A stretch of DNA of 64,000 nucleotides from VXYL01 sp965203685 (GCA_965203685.1 OZ241908.1:5084001-5148000); one strand, 5' to 3'; positions 52,772 through 61,606 are shown, counted from the stretch's first letter. Notes: generated from the sequence alone by a model not told the origin. Numbers and translations: made by a program.

Positions 52772-52995
52772 GTCTCGTCCTTCTCTGCCGTCACTAATGT
52801 GTCCGACGCCTCCACGTCCAACAGGTAGCGCACCTTGTCGATCATGCCGCGCACGGCGGGCGTGTCCTCGAGTTCGCGCTCGGAGCCGACGCGCCGCAGC
52901 CCTAAGCCAATCAGACAGGCGCGGTGCTTCGGCAAGCGCCCCCAAGGCGACTTGACGAGGGTTACTTTCAACGTCTTGTGTGCGGCTTGGGCCAT
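52768..52995 (-). CDS. rpmD: 50S ribosomal protein L30
   Basis: A 75-residue L30: KTLKVTLVKSPWGRLPKHRA, then IGLGLRRVGSERELEDTPAV and GMIDKVRYLLDVE. Somewhat longer than E. coli L30 (59) because of a C-terminal tail. Four bases after rpsE. Confidence 0.97.
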   Translation of the reverse strand: MAQAAHKTLKVTLVKSPWGRLPKHRACLIGLGLRRVGSERELEDTPAVRGMIDKVRYLLDVEASDTLVTAEKDET

Positions 52996-52999
52996 GGAC

Positions 53000-53503
53000 T
53001 TAAGCCGAGATTTCCGCGAGCGTCTTGCCGCGCTTGGCGGCGACGGCCTGTGGCGAACGCATCCTTGTCAGCGCATTGAACGTGGCATGGACGACGTTCA
53101 CCGGCCGCGTCGAGCCGTAACACTTCGCCAACACGTTCCGAACGCCAGCGCATTCGAGCACGGCGCGCATCTTGTCGCCCGCGATGATGCCAGTGCCCTC
53201 GGAGGCCGGCTGCATGTAGATGGTCGACGCGCCGTAGCTTTCCTTGACGGGGTACCAGATCGTCGTACCGTTGAGTTCGACGTCCACCATGTCGCGGCGC
53301 GCCGCTTCCATGGCCTTCTGGATGGCGGCCGGGGTCTCGCGCGCCTTGCCGCGACCAAAGCCGACCCGGCCCTCGCCGTCGCCGACCACCGCCAAGGCGG
53401 TGACGCCGCGCTGACGGCCGCCCTTGACGACCTTGGCGACGTAGTTGATCTGGACGAGTTTCTCGACCAGACCTTCTTCTTCGATTTGCTCCGAGTATGC
53501 CAT
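53000..53503 (-). CDS. rpsE: 30S ribosomal protein S5
   Basis: A 167-residue S5 with the dsRBD-like N-domain (LVEKLVQINYVAKVVKGGRQ, then FTALAVVGDGEGRVGFGRGK-like RGVTALAVVGDGEGRVG) and the ribosomal fold (EGTGIIAGDKMRAVLECAGV). Important for decoding accuracy. 27 bases after rplR. Confidence 0.99.
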   Translation of the reverse strand: MAYSEQIEEEGLVEKLVQINYVAKVVKGGRQRGVTALAVVGDGEGRVGFGRGKARETPAAIQKAMEAARRDMVDVELNGTTIWYPVKESYGASTIYMQPASEGTGIIAGDKMRAVLECAGVRNVLAKCYGSTRPVNVVHATFNALTRMRSPQAVAAKRGKTLAEISA

Positions 53504-53530
53504 TCGCCTAATGCCGGGTAGTTGAGTGAG

Positions 53531-53911
53531 TTAGAACTTCAGTCCGCCGGCTCGCGCCGCGTCGGCCAGGGCCTTCACCCGACCGTGATACTTGTAGCCT
53601 GATCGGTCGAACGCCACCGTGTCGATTCCCGCGGCCACCGCCCGCTCGGCCACCAACTGCCCCACCGCTGTTGCACCCGCGACATTGCCGGCATCGCCAG
53701 CGTCGAGAATGGTCCCTCGCAGTGCCTTGTCCAGCGTCGAGGCCTGGGCGACGATCCGGTGCGAACCGCCGTTGCCGACGATCACTTGGGCGTAGATGTG
53801 GCGCGGCGTGCGGTGCACGGTCAGGCGCGCCGCATGCAGTTCGCGGATCTTCATCCGCGTCCGCTTGGCGCGGCGCAGTCGATCCAGCCTCTTGTCGCGT
53901 CGTTTCTCCAT
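53531..53911 (-). CDS. rplR: 50S ribosomal protein L18
   Basis: A 126-residue 5S-rRNA-binding protein. LHAARLTVHRTPRHIYAQVI, GNAVDVAGATAVGQL-like GNVAGATAVGQLVAERAVAA and DRSGYKYHGRVKALADAAR are diagnostic. 20 bases after rplF. Confidence 0.98.
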   Translation of the reverse strand: MEKRRDKRLDRLRRAKRTRMKIRELHAARLTVHRTPRHIYAQVIVGNGGSHRIVAQASTLDKALRGTILDAGDAGNVAGATAVGQLVAERAVAAGIDTVAFDRSGYKYHGRVKALADAARAGGLKF

Positions 53912-53931
53912 GGTGCCTTTACTACTGCTTC

Positions 53932-54477
53932 CTACTTCTTCTTCCCTTCTTTGCGCCGCACGCGCTCGTCGGCGTAGCGCACGCCTTTCCCTTTGTACGG
54001 TTCCGGCGGGCGGACGCTGCGGATTTCCGCCGCCACTTGGCCGACAAGCTGCTTGTCGATGCCGCTGACGACGATCTCCGTCTGCGACGCTGTATGCGCT
54101 TCGATGCCGTCGGGGAGCGCGAAATTGACCGGGTGCGAAAGCCCGAGCTGGAGGTTGAGCTGGCGACCGCGGGCCTGGGCGCGGTATCCGACGCCGACAA
54201 GCTCAAGCTTGCGCTCGAATCCGGTGGACACGCCGGTCACCATGTTGTTGACCAAGGAGCGCATCGTGCCGACAAGCGACTTTGCCTGGCGGGAGCCGGA
54301 TCGGGGCGCGAACTTCACCAGGCCGTCTTCCGTCGACACGTCGACTTCGGCGGCGACGTCCAAGGCCAAGGTGCCCTTGCTTCCCTTCACGGTGATCCGC
54401 GATGCCGTGCCGTTCGGTTCAACGACCACGTTCACGCCGTCCGGCACGGTGACTGGGTTCTTGCCGATTCGTGACAC
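53932..54477 (-). CDS. rplF: 50S ribosomal protein L6
   Basis: A 181-residue L6 of two repeated domains: MSRIGKNPVTVPDGVNVVVE, GTMRSLVNNMVTGVSTGFER, and the C-terminal VRPPEPYKGKGVRYADERVR. It lies at the factor-binding site of the 50S subunit. 24 bases after rpsH. Confidence 0.99.
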   Translation of the reverse strand: MSRIGKNPVTVPDGVNVVVEPNGTASRITVKGSKGTLALDVAAEVDVSTEDGLVKFAPRSGSRQAKSLVGTMRSLVNNMVTGVSTGFERKLELVGVGYRAQARGRQLNLQLGLSHPVNFALPDGIEAHTASQTEIVVSGIDKQLVGQVAAEIRSVRPPEPYKGKGVRYADERVRRKEGKKK

Positions 54478-54501
54478 TTGCCTACGACCTCCGGATTGCC
54501 G

Positions 54502-54894
54502 CTAGAAGACCGTGCACAGGATTTCGCCGCCGATGAGCTGGCGGCGTGCGGCACGATCGGACATCACGCCTTGATTGGTGCTGATGATCGCCACGCCCAA
54601 GCCGCCCCGCACTTCGGGCAACTCGCCAGCCGGCTTGTAGATGCGCAGCCCCGGCCGACTGACGCGGCTCAATTCCGCGATGACCGGCTCGCCTTCGAAA
54701 TAGCGCAACGCCACGGTCAACTCGGGTTTTAAGTCCCCGTCGACGCGAAATCCGCCGATGTAGCCCTCGTCCTCAAGGACTCGGCAAATCGCCGTTTTGA
54801 GGCGCGAACTGGGCATGGTTACGGCATCGTGACGCGCGCTTTGCGCGTTCCTGATCCGCGTGAGCAAATCGGCGATCGGATCCTGCAGGCTCAT
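54502..54894 (-). CDS. rpsH: 30S ribosomal protein S8
   Basis: A 130-residue S8: MSLQDPIADLLTRIRNAQSA, then SRPGLRIYKPAGELPEVRGG and GVAIISTNQGVMSDRAARRQ. In E. coli it represses the spc operon by binding the rplE region. Four bases after rpsN. Confidence 0.99.
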   Translation of the reverse strand: MSLQDPIADLLTRIRNAQSARHDAVTMPSSRLKTAICRVLEDEGYIGGFRVDGDLKPELTVALRYFEGEPVIAELSRVSRPGLRIYKPAGELPEVRGGLGVAIISTNQGVMSDRAARRQLIGGEILCTVF

Positions 54895-54898
54895 CGGA

Positions 54899-55204
54899 CT
54901 ACCAACTCGCCTTGACTAGGCCGGGCACGTCGCCGCGCATGGCCGCCTCGCGCAGCTTGTTCCGCCCGAGGCCGAACTTCCGGTACACGCCTCGCGGGCG
55001 GCCGGTTTCGGCGCAACGGCGTCGCAACCGCACGGGAGACGCGTTGCGCGGCAGCTTTTGGAGCTGGAGTTGCGCTTGCCACCGTTCGTCGTCCGACGCG
55101 CTGCGATCAGCGACGATCCGCTTCAATTCGGCGCGCTTGGCCGCGAACTTCGCGACGATCTTCTCGCGCTTCTTTTCACGTTCGATGATCGAGAGTTTCG
55201 CCAT
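54899..55204 (-). CDS. rpsN: 30S ribosomal protein S14 (zinc-free form)
   Basis: A 101-residue long-form S14 without the CxxC zinc motif: MAKLSIIEREKKREKIVAKF, LPRNASPVRLRRRCAETGRP and the C-terminal FGLGRNKLREAAMRGDVPGL. Five bases after rplE. Confidence 0.98.
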   Translation of the reverse strand: MAKLSIIEREKKREKIVAKFAAKRAELKRIVADRSASDDERWQAQLQLQKLPRNASPVRLRRRCAETGRPRGVYRKFGLGRNKLREAAMRGDVPGLVKASW

Positions 55205-55209
55205 GGGGT

Positions 55210-55749
55210 TTAGTTCCGAAACGGGAAGTTGAAGGCCTTGAGCAAAGCGAGGCCCTGTTCGTCGTTGACCGCCGTCGTGGTAATGGTGATGTCCAGCCCA
55301 CGAATCTTGTCGATCTTGTCGTAGTCGATTTCCGGGAAGTTGATCTGCTCCGCGATGCCCATCGAGAAGTTGCCCCGGCCGTCGAACGACCTCGGGTTCA
55401 GGCCCCGGAAATCCCGCATTCGCGGGATCGCGATACCGATGAGGCGCTCGACGAACTCGTACATGCGCATTCGCCGGAGCGTGACCTTGCAGCCAATGGG
55501 AAATCCCTCGCGGATCTTGAAGCCGGCCTCGGACTTGCGTGCTCGCGTCACCACCGGACGCTGACCCGCTATCAGGGTCAAGTCGTCCATGGCGCTGTCC
55601 ATGATCTTGCGATCGCCGATCGCTTCGCCGACGCCCATGTTGAGCGTCACCTTCGACAGCCGCGGCGCCTCCATCAGAGACTTCAACGCGAACTGCTCCA
55701 TCAACGCCGGTCGGATGTCGTCCACATACCTTTGCCGCAGGTCGGACAT
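55210..55749 (-). CDS. rplE: 50S ribosomal protein L5
   Basis: A 179-residue L5 that binds 5S rRNA and touches P-site tRNA. MSDLRQRYVDDIRPALMEQF, PRLSKVTLNMGVGEAIGDRK, GFPIGCKVTLRRMRMYEFVE and PRMRDFRGLNPRSFDGRGNF are diagnostic. I start at ATG 55749, one base after the rplX stop; a longer open frame upstream runs through rplX and is not coding. Confidence 0.98.
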   Translation of the reverse strand: MSDLRQRYVDDIRPALMEQFALKSLMEAPRLSKVTLNMGVGEAIGDRKIMDSAMDDLTLIAGQRPVVTRARKSEAGFKIREGFPIGCKVTLRRMRMYEFVERLIGIAIPRMRDFRGLNPRSFDGRGNFSMGIAEQINFPEIDYDKIDKIRGLDITITTTAVNDEQGLALLKAFNFPFRN

Positions 55750-55750
55750 T

Positions 55751-56065
55751 TTATTCGTCCACAGGTGTATCGGTGGATTTGAAGTAGCGCACGCGTTTGC
55801 CGTCTTCCATGCGGATCGCCACGCGATCAGCCTTCTCGGTTTCCGGGTTGAACAACGCCACGTTGGACACCGCGATAGGCGCTTCGATGTCGCGGATGCC
55901 GCCTGGCTCGTTGATCTGGGGATTCGCGCGGACATGCTTCTTGACCATGTTGATCCCTGAGACCAGCACCCTCGCATCCGACACGACGCGCACCACGGCA
56001 CCCCGCTTGCCTCGATCGCGGCCCGCGATCACGATCACCTCGTCCTCTTTTCTTATCTTTCGCAT
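55751..56065 (-). CDS. rplX: 50S ribosomal protein L24
   Basis: A 104-residue assembly-initiating L24 with the KOW motif (DEVIVIAGRDRGKRGAVVRV) followed by VSGINMVKKHVRANPQINEP. 17 bases after rplN and one base before rplE. Confidence 0.98.
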   Translation of the reverse strand: MRKIRKEDEVIVIAGRDRGKRGAVVRVVSDARVLVSGINMVKKHVRANPQINEPGGIRDIEAPIAVSNVALFNPETEKADRVAIRMEDGKRVRYFKSTDTPVDE

Positions 56066-56082
56066 GGTAGACCGCTCAGCCC

Positions 56083-56451
56083 TCAGAGAACTTCCGGCGC
56101 GAGCGAGATGATGCGCATGAAGTTCTCCGTGCGCAGTTCGCGCGTGACCGGCCCGAAGATCCGCGTTCCCACGGGTTGCAGCGCACCCGTCAACAGCACG
56201 GCGGCGTTCTGGTCAAAGCGGATCAGCGAGCCGTCCGGTCGGCGTACCCCCCGCTTGGTGCGCACCACGACCGCATTCATCACCTGGCCCTTACGCACGC
56301 GCCCGCGCGGAATGGCCTCCTTGACCGTGACCTTGACGACGTCGCCGATGCCAGCGTAGCGGCGATGCGAGCCGCCCAACACCTTGATGCACTGCACACG
56401 CCGAGCGCCGCTGTTGTCGGCGATATCGAGCATGGTTTCCGCTTGAATCAT
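56083..56451 (-). CDS. rplN: 50S ribosomal protein L14
   Basis: A 122-residue L14: MIQAETMLDIADNSGARRVQ, AIPRGRVRKGQVMNAVVVRT and the terminal ENFMRIISLAPEVL. It is the docking site of RsfS, whose gene is also in this window. First spc-operon gene, 30 bases after rpsQ with no distinct promoter seen. Confidence 0.99.
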   Translation of the reverse strand: MIQAETMLDIADNSGARRVQCIKVLGGSHRRYAGIGDVVKVTVKEAIPRGRVRKGQVMNAVVVRTKRGVRRPDGSLIRFDQNAAVLLTGALQPVGTRIFGPVTRELRTENFMRIISLAPEVL

Positions 56452-56481
56452 CGATCTGCCTTCCTACCGCCTACCGCGCCC

Positions 56482-56757
56482 TCACGAACCGGCCCGTTCG
56501 AGAATCCGGTCGAGTTTCCACGCCTTTGTCTTGGAAATCGGTCGCGTCTCGACAATGGTCACGACGTCCCCTTCCCGGCAGTCGTTGCCCTCGTCGTGGG
56601 CATGCAGCTTGGTCGAGCGCCTGATGAACTTGCCATACACCGGATGCTTGATCCGGCGCTCGACGTGCACGCAGATGGTCTTGTCCGCCTTGCTCGACTT
56701 AACGACTCCGGTCATCGACCGGGTTTGCGTCTGCGAAGGCTCAAGTTCGTCAGACAT
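56482..56757 (-). CDS. rpsQ: 30S ribosomal protein S17
   Basis: A 91-residue S17: RSMTGVVKSSKADKTICVHV, KHPVYGKFIRRSTKLHAHDE and CREGDVVTIVETRPISKTKA. Last gene of the S10 part; its start overlaps rpmC by eight bases. Confidence 0.98.
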   Translation of the reverse strand: MSDELEPSQTQTRSMTGVVKSSKADKTICVHVERRIKHPVYGKFIRRSTKLHAHDEGNDCREGDVVTIVETRPISKTKAWKLDRILERAGS

Positions 56758-56953
56758 CGCGAGTACTCTCCCGAATCAGCGTCTTCACCCGCGCGATGTC
56801 GCGACGGGTCTCGGTGATGAGATGGGTTTGCGGCAACTGTTCGCTCGCGCGCTGCATGCGCAGGTTGAACTGCTCTTTGCGCAGCCGCAGGAGTTCGTCC
56901 TGCAGTTCATCTGCCGTCTTCCCTCTAAGCTCGTTCAATTGCTCCGCCTTCAT
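56750..56953 (-). CDS. rpmC: 50S ribosomal protein L29
   Basis: A 67-residue two-helix protein at the exit tunnel, docking trigger factor and SRP: MKAEQLNELRGKTADELQDE, then LRLRKEQFNLRMQRASEQLP and ITETRRDIARVKT. 28 bases after rplP. Confidence 0.98.
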   Translation of the reverse strand: MKAEQLNELRGKTADELQDELLRLRKEQFNLRMQRASEQLPQTHLITETRRDIARVKTLIRESTRDV

Positions 56954-56981
56954 GTCTGCTTTCTCACCACGGCAGGTCCGC

Positions 56982-57395
56982 TCACAGCAGGCTGCGCCTG
57001 ACGAACACCGTCGGAAACGGCAGCTTCGCCGCCGCCAACGTCAGCGCGCGCCGGGCATCGTCTTCCGGCACCCCTTCCATTTCGTAGATCACGCGGCCGG
57101 GCTGGATCAGCGCAACCCAGTACTCCACGTTGCCCTTGCCTTTGCCCTGGCGGACCTCCAGCGGCTTTTTCGTGATCGGCTTGTCCGGGAATACGCGAAT
57201 CCACACCTTGCCGCCACGTCGTACGTGGCGCGTCATCGCGCGTCGGCCAGCTTCGATCTGGCGCGCCGTCAAGCGGCCACGGCCAACCGCCTTGAGTCCG
57301 AACTCGCCGAAGCTGACGCGGTTGCCACGGTGCGCCAGCCCGCGGTTGCGGCTTTTCTGCAGCTTCCTGAATTTGGTGCGTTTTGGTTGCAGCAT
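56982..57395 (-). CDS. rplP: 50S ribosomal protein L16
   Basis: A 137-residue L16 near the A site: MLQPKRTKFRKLQKSRNRGL, SFGEFGLKAVGRGRLTARQI, the hydroxylation-loop-like region GKVWIRVFPDKPITKKPLEV, and EGVPEDDARRALTLAAAKLP. 34 bases after rpsC. Confidence 0.99.
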   Translation of the reverse strand: MLQPKRTKFRKLQKSRNRGLAHRGNRVSFGEFGLKAVGRGRLTARQIEAGRRAMTRHVRRGGKVWIRVFPDKPITKKPLEVRQGKGKGNVEYWVALIQPGRVIYEMEGVPEDDARRALTLAAAKLPFPTVFVRRSLL

Positions 57396-57429
57396 TGTTC
57401 TTAAGCCTTGACTACCCGCCTACCGGGAC

Positions 57430-58077
57430 TTAAGCGTCGCCTTCGTCCGTGCCGAGGATCTCGCCCTTGAAGATCCACACTTTCACGCCAATGATGCCGT
57501 AGGTGGTCTTGGCCTCGGCGGTGGCGTAGTCGATATCGGCGCGCAGCGTGTGCAACGGAACCCGGCCTTCGGCGTAGGTTTCCGAGCGCGCGATTTCCGC
57601 GCCATTCAAGCGCCCGGCCACGCGCACCTTGATGCCTTGCGCGCCGAGGCGCATCGCGTTTTGCATGACGCGGCGCATTGCGCGTTGATGCCGGACGCGC
57701 CGCTCGAGTTGCTGCGCGATGTTCTGCGCCACCAGCAGGGCGTCGAGTTCCGGCTTGCGGATTTCCTCGACGTTGATGTGCACGGGCACGTCCATCCGTC
57801 GCGCGAGGTCCTGGCGCAAGCGGTCGACGTCCTCGCCCTTCTTGCCGATCACGATGCCAGGGCGCGCGGTGTGGATGGTGATCCGTGCCGTCTGCGCCGG
57901 GCGCTCGATGTCGATCCGGCTGACGGACGCCTGCGCAAGCTGCCTGGCGATGTACGCGCGGACATCGAGATCGCTCTTTAGGTACTTGGCGTAGTCCTTC
58001 TTGCCCGCGTACCAAACCGAGGTGTGGTCGCGGACGATTCCGAGCCGCAAACCTGTTGGCGAGACCTTTTGACCCAT
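57430..58077 (-). CDS. rpsC: 30S ribosomal protein S3
   Basis: A 215-residue S3 with KH domain (RPGIVIGKKGEDVDRLRQDL) and C-terminal RLNGAEIARSETYAEGRVPL. It is shorter than E. coli S3 (233): the flexible C-terminal tail is cut back. It forms the mRNA-entry helicase site. 36 bases after rplV. Confidence 0.99.
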   Translation of the reverse strand: MGQKVSPTGLRLGIVRDHTSVWYAGKKDYAKYLKSDLDVRAYIARQLAQASVSRIDIERPAQTARITIHTARPGIVIGKKGEDVDRLRQDLARRMDVPVHINVEEIRKPELDALLVAQNIAQQLERRVRHQRAMRRVMQNAMRLGAQGIKVRVAGRLNGAEIARSETYAEGRVPLHTLRADIDYATAEAKTTYGIIGVKVWIFKGEILGTDEGDA

Positions 58078-58113
58078 CGTCCTTACCTCAAGCCCTGAGC
58101 ACTAGTCATCGTT

Positions 58114-58455
58114 TCAGCCATCCGCCGCGTCGGTCAACGTCACTGTCACGTGGCAGGTGCGCTTGAAGATGCGATCGGCACGCCCCCGGGCGCGGGGACG
58201 AATGCGCTTGACCGTAATACCTTCGTTCACGTAGATCTCCGAGATCCTGAGGTCGTCGACATCGGCCCCCTCGTTGTTCTCGGCGTTGGCCATGGCCGAC
58301 TCGAGTACTTTGCGCACGAGCGGCGCGCTCTTCTGCGTACTGAAGCTCAAGATGTCGATCGCGTCCGACACCGCCTTGCCTCGCACCTGGTTGACCACCA
58401 GGCGCGCCTTGCGCGGCGAAACGCGGAGCCTCTTGGCAGTCGCACTAACTTCCAT
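58114..58455 (-). CDS. rplV: 50S ribosomal protein L22
   Basis: A 113-residue L22 whose beta hairpin lines the exit tunnel: KRLRVSPRKARLVVNQVRGK, ESAMANAENNEGADVDDLRI and KRIRPRARGRADRIFKRTCH. 33 bases after rpsS. Confidence 0.99.
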   Translation of the reverse strand: MEVSATAKRLRVSPRKARLVVNQVRGKAVSDAIDILSFSTQKSAPLVRKVLESAMANAENNEGADVDDLRISEIYVNEGITVKRIRPRARGRADRIFKRTCHVTVTLTDAADG

Positions 58456-58488
58456 GGCCGATATCGCTCAAACCCTTCTTCTTACGAC

Positions 58489-58764
58489 CTACCGCCGCGC
58501 CCGGCGGTCGGCATCGTGACCCCGATACGTGCGCGTCGGGGCGAACTCGCCGAGCTTGTGCCCGACCATGTCCTCGGAGATGAACACCGGCACATGCGCG
58601 CGCCCGTTGTGGACGGCAATCGTGAGCCCGACCATGTCGGGGATGATCATGGACCGACGGGACCAGGTCCGGATGGGCCGCCGGTCGCTGTTGGCAGCGG
58701 CCTCGTTGACCTTGCGCATCAGGTGCAGATCCACGAACGGACCCTTGCGTAGCGATCTGGGCAT
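58489..58764 (-). CDS. rpsS: 30S ribosomal protein S19
   Basis: A 91-residue S19: MPRSLRKGPFVDLHLMRKVN, RTWSRRSMIIPDMVGLTIAV, HNGRAHVPVFISEDMVGHKL and the basic tail. 22 bases after rplB. Confidence 0.99.
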   Translation of the reverse strand: MPRSLRKGPFVDLHLMRKVNEAAANSDRRPIRTWSRRSMIIPDMVGLTIAVHNGRAHVPVFISEDMVGHKLGEFAPTRTYRGHDADRRARR

Positions 58765-58786
58765 GACGTCGTCCTTAAGCCTCGAA

Positions 58787-59617
58787 TTACCGTCGGCCGC
58801 CGCGACGACGGATGATCAGCTTGTCCGTACGCTTGTTCTTGCGCGTCCTGAACCCCTTGGTCGGCAGGCCCGTCGGGGACACCGGATGGCGGCCACCGGA
58901 GGACTTGCCCTCGCCGCCACCATGGGGATGGTCGACGGGGTTCATGGCGACGCCGCGCACAGTCGGGCGTACGCCACGCCAACGCTTGGCCCCGGCCTTG
59001 CCGAGTGAACGCAGGCTGTGCTCGCTGTTGCCCACCTCGCCGAGCGTCGCCCGGCACTCGACGGCCACGCGGCGCATTTCGCCGGATCGCAGCCGCAAGG
59101 TCGCATACGCGCCCTCGCGGGCGACCAATTGGCACGACGTACCGGCGCTGCGAGCAAGCTGCGCCCCTTTACCGGGCTTCAGTTCCACACAATGCACGAC
59201 GCTTCCGACCGGCACGTTGCGCAGCGGCATCGCGTTGCCCGGGCGGATCGGCGCCGTGGACCCCGAGAGCAGTTCATGGCCGGCCGCGATGCCGCGAGGT
59301 GCCACGATGTAGCGGTATTCGCCGTCGGCGTACTTGAGCAAGGCGATGTTCGCGCTTCGATTCGGGTCGTATTCGAGCCGGTCCACGGTCGCCTTGATCC
59401 CGTCCTTGTTACGCCGGAAATCGATCTTGCGGTAGTGCTGCTTGTGGCCCCCGCCACGGTGCCGCGTCGTGATTCGGCCGGCGCCGTTGCGACCGCCCGT
59501 TTGGCTCTGCTGCTCCAACAGGGGCTTGTACGGCGTACCCTTGTGAAGCGTGGGGTCGACGACCTTGACGACGAACCGTCGTCCGGGGGATGTCGGTTTG
59601 GCTTTGACGACAGGCAT
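58787..59617 (-). CDS. rplB: 50S ribosomal protein L2
   Basis: A 276-residue L2, needed for subunit association and the peptidyl-transferase centre: NGAGRITTRHRGGGHKQHYR, LLKYADGEYRYIVAPRGIAA, and the conserved MNPVDHPHGGGEGKSSGGRH containing the functional histidine. Ten bases after rplW. Confidence 0.99.
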   Translation of the reverse strand: MPVVKAKPTSPGRRFVVKVVDPTLHKGTPYKPLLEQQSQTGGRNGAGRITTRHRGGGHKQHYRKIDFRRNKDGIKATVDRLEYDPNRSANIALLKYADGEYRYIVAPRGIAAGHELLSGSTAPIRPGNAMPLRNVPVGSVVHCVELKPGKGAQLARSAGTSCQLVAREGAYATLRLRSGEMRRVAVECRATLGEVGNSEHSLRSLGKAGAKRWRGVRPTVRGVAMNPVDHPHGGGEGKSSGGRHPVSPTGLPTKGFRTRKNKRTDKLIIRRRGGRR

Positions 59618-59627
59618 GGGTACTCCG

Positions 59628-59933
59628 CTAGCGTTCCGCCGCGTAGTCGATGCTCGAGCCTTCGGCGAGCCGGACGTAGGCTTTTTTCCAGCTCTTGTGA
59701 CGCGAGGTCACACCTCGGAAGTTCCGCTTGACCTTGCCCTTGACGTTCAGCGTGGTGACGTTGGTTACGGTCACGGAGAAGAGTTCCTCGACGGCAGCCT
59801 TGATCTCCCGCTTGGTGGCGTCCGGGGCCACCTTGAACGCGTACTGGTTGCTCGATGCACCGAGATTGGTCGCCTTTTCGGTGATATGCGGCTCTACGAG
59901 CACGGTGTACAAGCGTTCCTTGTTCATGCTCAA
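59628..59933 (-). CDS. rplW: 50S ribosomal protein L23
   Basis: A 101-residue L23 at the exit tunnel: LYTVLVEPHITEKATNLGAS, YAFKVAPDATKREIKAAVEE and VTNVTTLNVKGKVKRNFRGV. Overlaps the rplD stop by four bases. Confidence 0.99.
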   Translation of the reverse strand: MSMNKERLYTVLVEPHITEKATNLGASSNQYAFKVAPDATKREIKAAVEELFSVTVTNVTTLNVKGKVKRNFRGVTSRHKSWKKAYVRLAEGSSIDYAAER

Positions 59934-60547
59934 GCCGCCAGGCGTTCCTCGACCGCTTTCAACGCGTCGGTGGAAATCAGCACGTTCTCGCAGCCGATGA
60001 GGCTCACGGGGTCGAGTTCACGGACGGTGCAAACATCGACGTCCGGCAGGTTGCGGGCCGCCAGCGCCAGGTTCGCTTCGGGCTCGGCCACGACGATCAA
60101 CACGTCCGGCAACGCCAACTCGTCGAGTTTGGCGGTCAGGATCTTGGTTTTGGGGGCTTCGAGAGAGAGGTCGTCGGAAGGGATGGCTTGGATGCGGTCT
60201 TGGCGGATCAGTTCGGAAAAAATACAGCGAATGGCGCCCCGGTACATCTTGCGGTTCAACTTGACCGCATGCTGTTGCGGTCGTGCGGCAAACGTCCGTC
60301 CGCCGCCACGCCAGAGCGGGCTGCGAATGGAACCGGCACGAGCGCGCCCTGTGCGCTTCTGCCGATGCGGCTTGCGGCCACCGCCACGGACCTCGCCCCG
60401 GGACTTCTGTGCCCGGGACCCGGAACGTCCCCCGGCCAGGTAGGCCACCACGGCCTGGTGCACCAAGGCCTCGTTGAAGGCACATCCGAATGTCGCCTCG
60501 GACACTTCCAGCGGATCTCCGGCAACGCTTGCGACCGATACGCTCAT
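59930..60547 (-). CDS. rplD: 50S ribosomal protein L4
   Basis: A 205-residue L4: FNEALVHQAVVAYLAGGRSG, the tunnel loop GGGRKPHRQKRTGRARAGSI followed by SPLWRGGGRTFAARP. In E. coli L4 attenuates and represses the S10 operon. I start at ATG 60547, which overlaps the rplC stop (ATGA); an upstream open frame is inside rplC. Confidence 0.98.
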   Translation of the reverse strand: MSVSVASVAGDPLEVSEATFGCAFNEALVHQAVVAYLAGGRSGSRAQKSRGEVRGGGRKPHRQKRTGRARAGSIRSPLWRGGGRTFAARPQQHAVKLNRKMYRGAIRCIFSELIRQDRIQAIPSDDLSLEAPKTKILTAKLDELALPDVLIVVAEPEANLALAARNLPDVDVCTVRELDPVSLIGCENVLISTDALKAVEERLAA

Positions 60548-61197
60548 GCGGCGTCTCCCGCAGGTCGCTTGGTGGCGGGGCGAACGCAAATGTCCGCACC
60601 CGGTGCACCGGGTACGGCGCCCTTGATCAGCAGGAGGTGTTTCTCCGGGACGATGTCCACGACGGTGAGGTTCTGCACGGTGACTCGACGATTGCCGAGT
60701 TGGCCGGCCATTTTCTTGCCCTTGAACACGCGCCCTGGTGTTTGGCACTGGCCGATGGAACCGGGCGCCCGGTGCGAGACGGAGTTGCCGTGACTCGCGT
60801 CTTGACTGCGGAAGTTCCACCGCTTGATGGCCCCCGCATACCCTTTCCCCTTGGAGATTCCGGCGACGTCGACGACCTGCCCCTTCTCAAACTGGTCGAC
60901 GCCGAGTTCCGCGCCCAACTCGAGCCCTTCCGTGGCGCCGTCCAAGCGGAACTCCCACAGGCCGCGGCCGGCCTCGGCGTTCGCCTTGGAGAAGTGGCCT
61001 GCCAGCGGCCGGGACACGCGACCGGACTTGACGTCGCCAGCGGTGACTTGCACGGCATCATAGCCGTCGACGGCCTCGGTCTTGACCTGCGTCACGCGAT
61101 TCGGCGTGGCGACGATCACGGTCACGGGAATCGACTCACCGTCGTCCGTGAAAACGCGCGTCATCCCGCTCTTGGTGCCGATGACCCCGATGGTCAT
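60544..61197 (-). CDS. rplC: 50S ribosomal protein L3
   Basis: A 217-residue L3: IGVIGTKSGMTRVFTDDGES, GFAGAIKRWNF-like KGYAGAIKRWNFRSQDASHG, GSIGQCQTPGRVFKGKKMAG. The loop at SHGNSVSHRAPGSIGQCQTP contains the methylatable Gln. 94 bases after rpsJ, an unusually long gap within the operon. Confidence 0.99.
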   Translation of the reverse strand: MTIGVIGTKSGMTRVFTDDGESIPVTVIVATPNRVTQVKTEAVDGYDAVQVTAGDVKSGRVSRPLAGHFSKANAEAGRGLWEFRLDGATEGLELGAELGVDQFEKGQVVDVAGISKGKGYAGAIKRWNFRSQDASHGNSVSHRAPGSIGQCQTPGRVFKGKKMAGQLGNRRVTVQNLTVVDIVPEKHLLLIKGAVPGAPGADICVRPATKRPAGDAA

Positions 61198-61291
61198 GTC
61201 TTACTCACCCTCGTTGCGTCGCCTAAGCCGAAGATTCGGCGCGCCAACCACTTGGCCGATCCACCCGTGCCTTCCGCGCGGACCGAGTCGA

Positions 61292-61606
61292 TCAATTCAA
61301 GCTGATTTGCACGTCGACCCCGGCGGCGAGGTCGAGTTTCATCAGCGCATCCACCGTCTTTTCGGTGGGTTCAACAATGTCCAGCAACCGCTTGTGCGTG
61401 CGGATCTCGTATTGGTCGCGGGCGTCCTTGTTGACGAACGGCGAGGTCAACACGGTGTATCGCTCCTTGCGCGTCGGCAGGGGGATCGGCCCCCGAACCT
61501 GCGCGCCGGTGCGTTTCGCCGTATCGACGATCTCCTCGGTCGACACATCGATCAAGCGATGATCGAACGCCTTGAGGCGTATACGAATGCGCTGGTTCTG
61601 TGCCAT
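61292..61606 (-). CDS. rpsJ: 30S ribosomal protein S10
   Basis: A 104-residue S10, also the NusE antitermination partner: RIRIRLKAFDHRLIDVSTEE, the GAQVRGPIPLPTRKERYTVL loop and HKRLLDIVEPTEKTVDALMK. First gene of the S10 operon. Its own promoter and a leader of about 120 bases lie between it and fusA; tuf is not between them. Confidence 0.99.
   Translation of the reverse strand: MAQNQRIRIRLKAFDHRLIDVSTEEIVDTAKRTGAQVRGPIPLPTRKERYTVLTSPFVNKDARDQYEIRTHKRLLDIVEPTEKTVDALMKLDLAAGVDVQISLN

Noticed and set aside
54891..55082. Small frame overlapping rpsN in another register
   Set aside because: rpsN is complete and well conserved; the small frame has no supporting motif.
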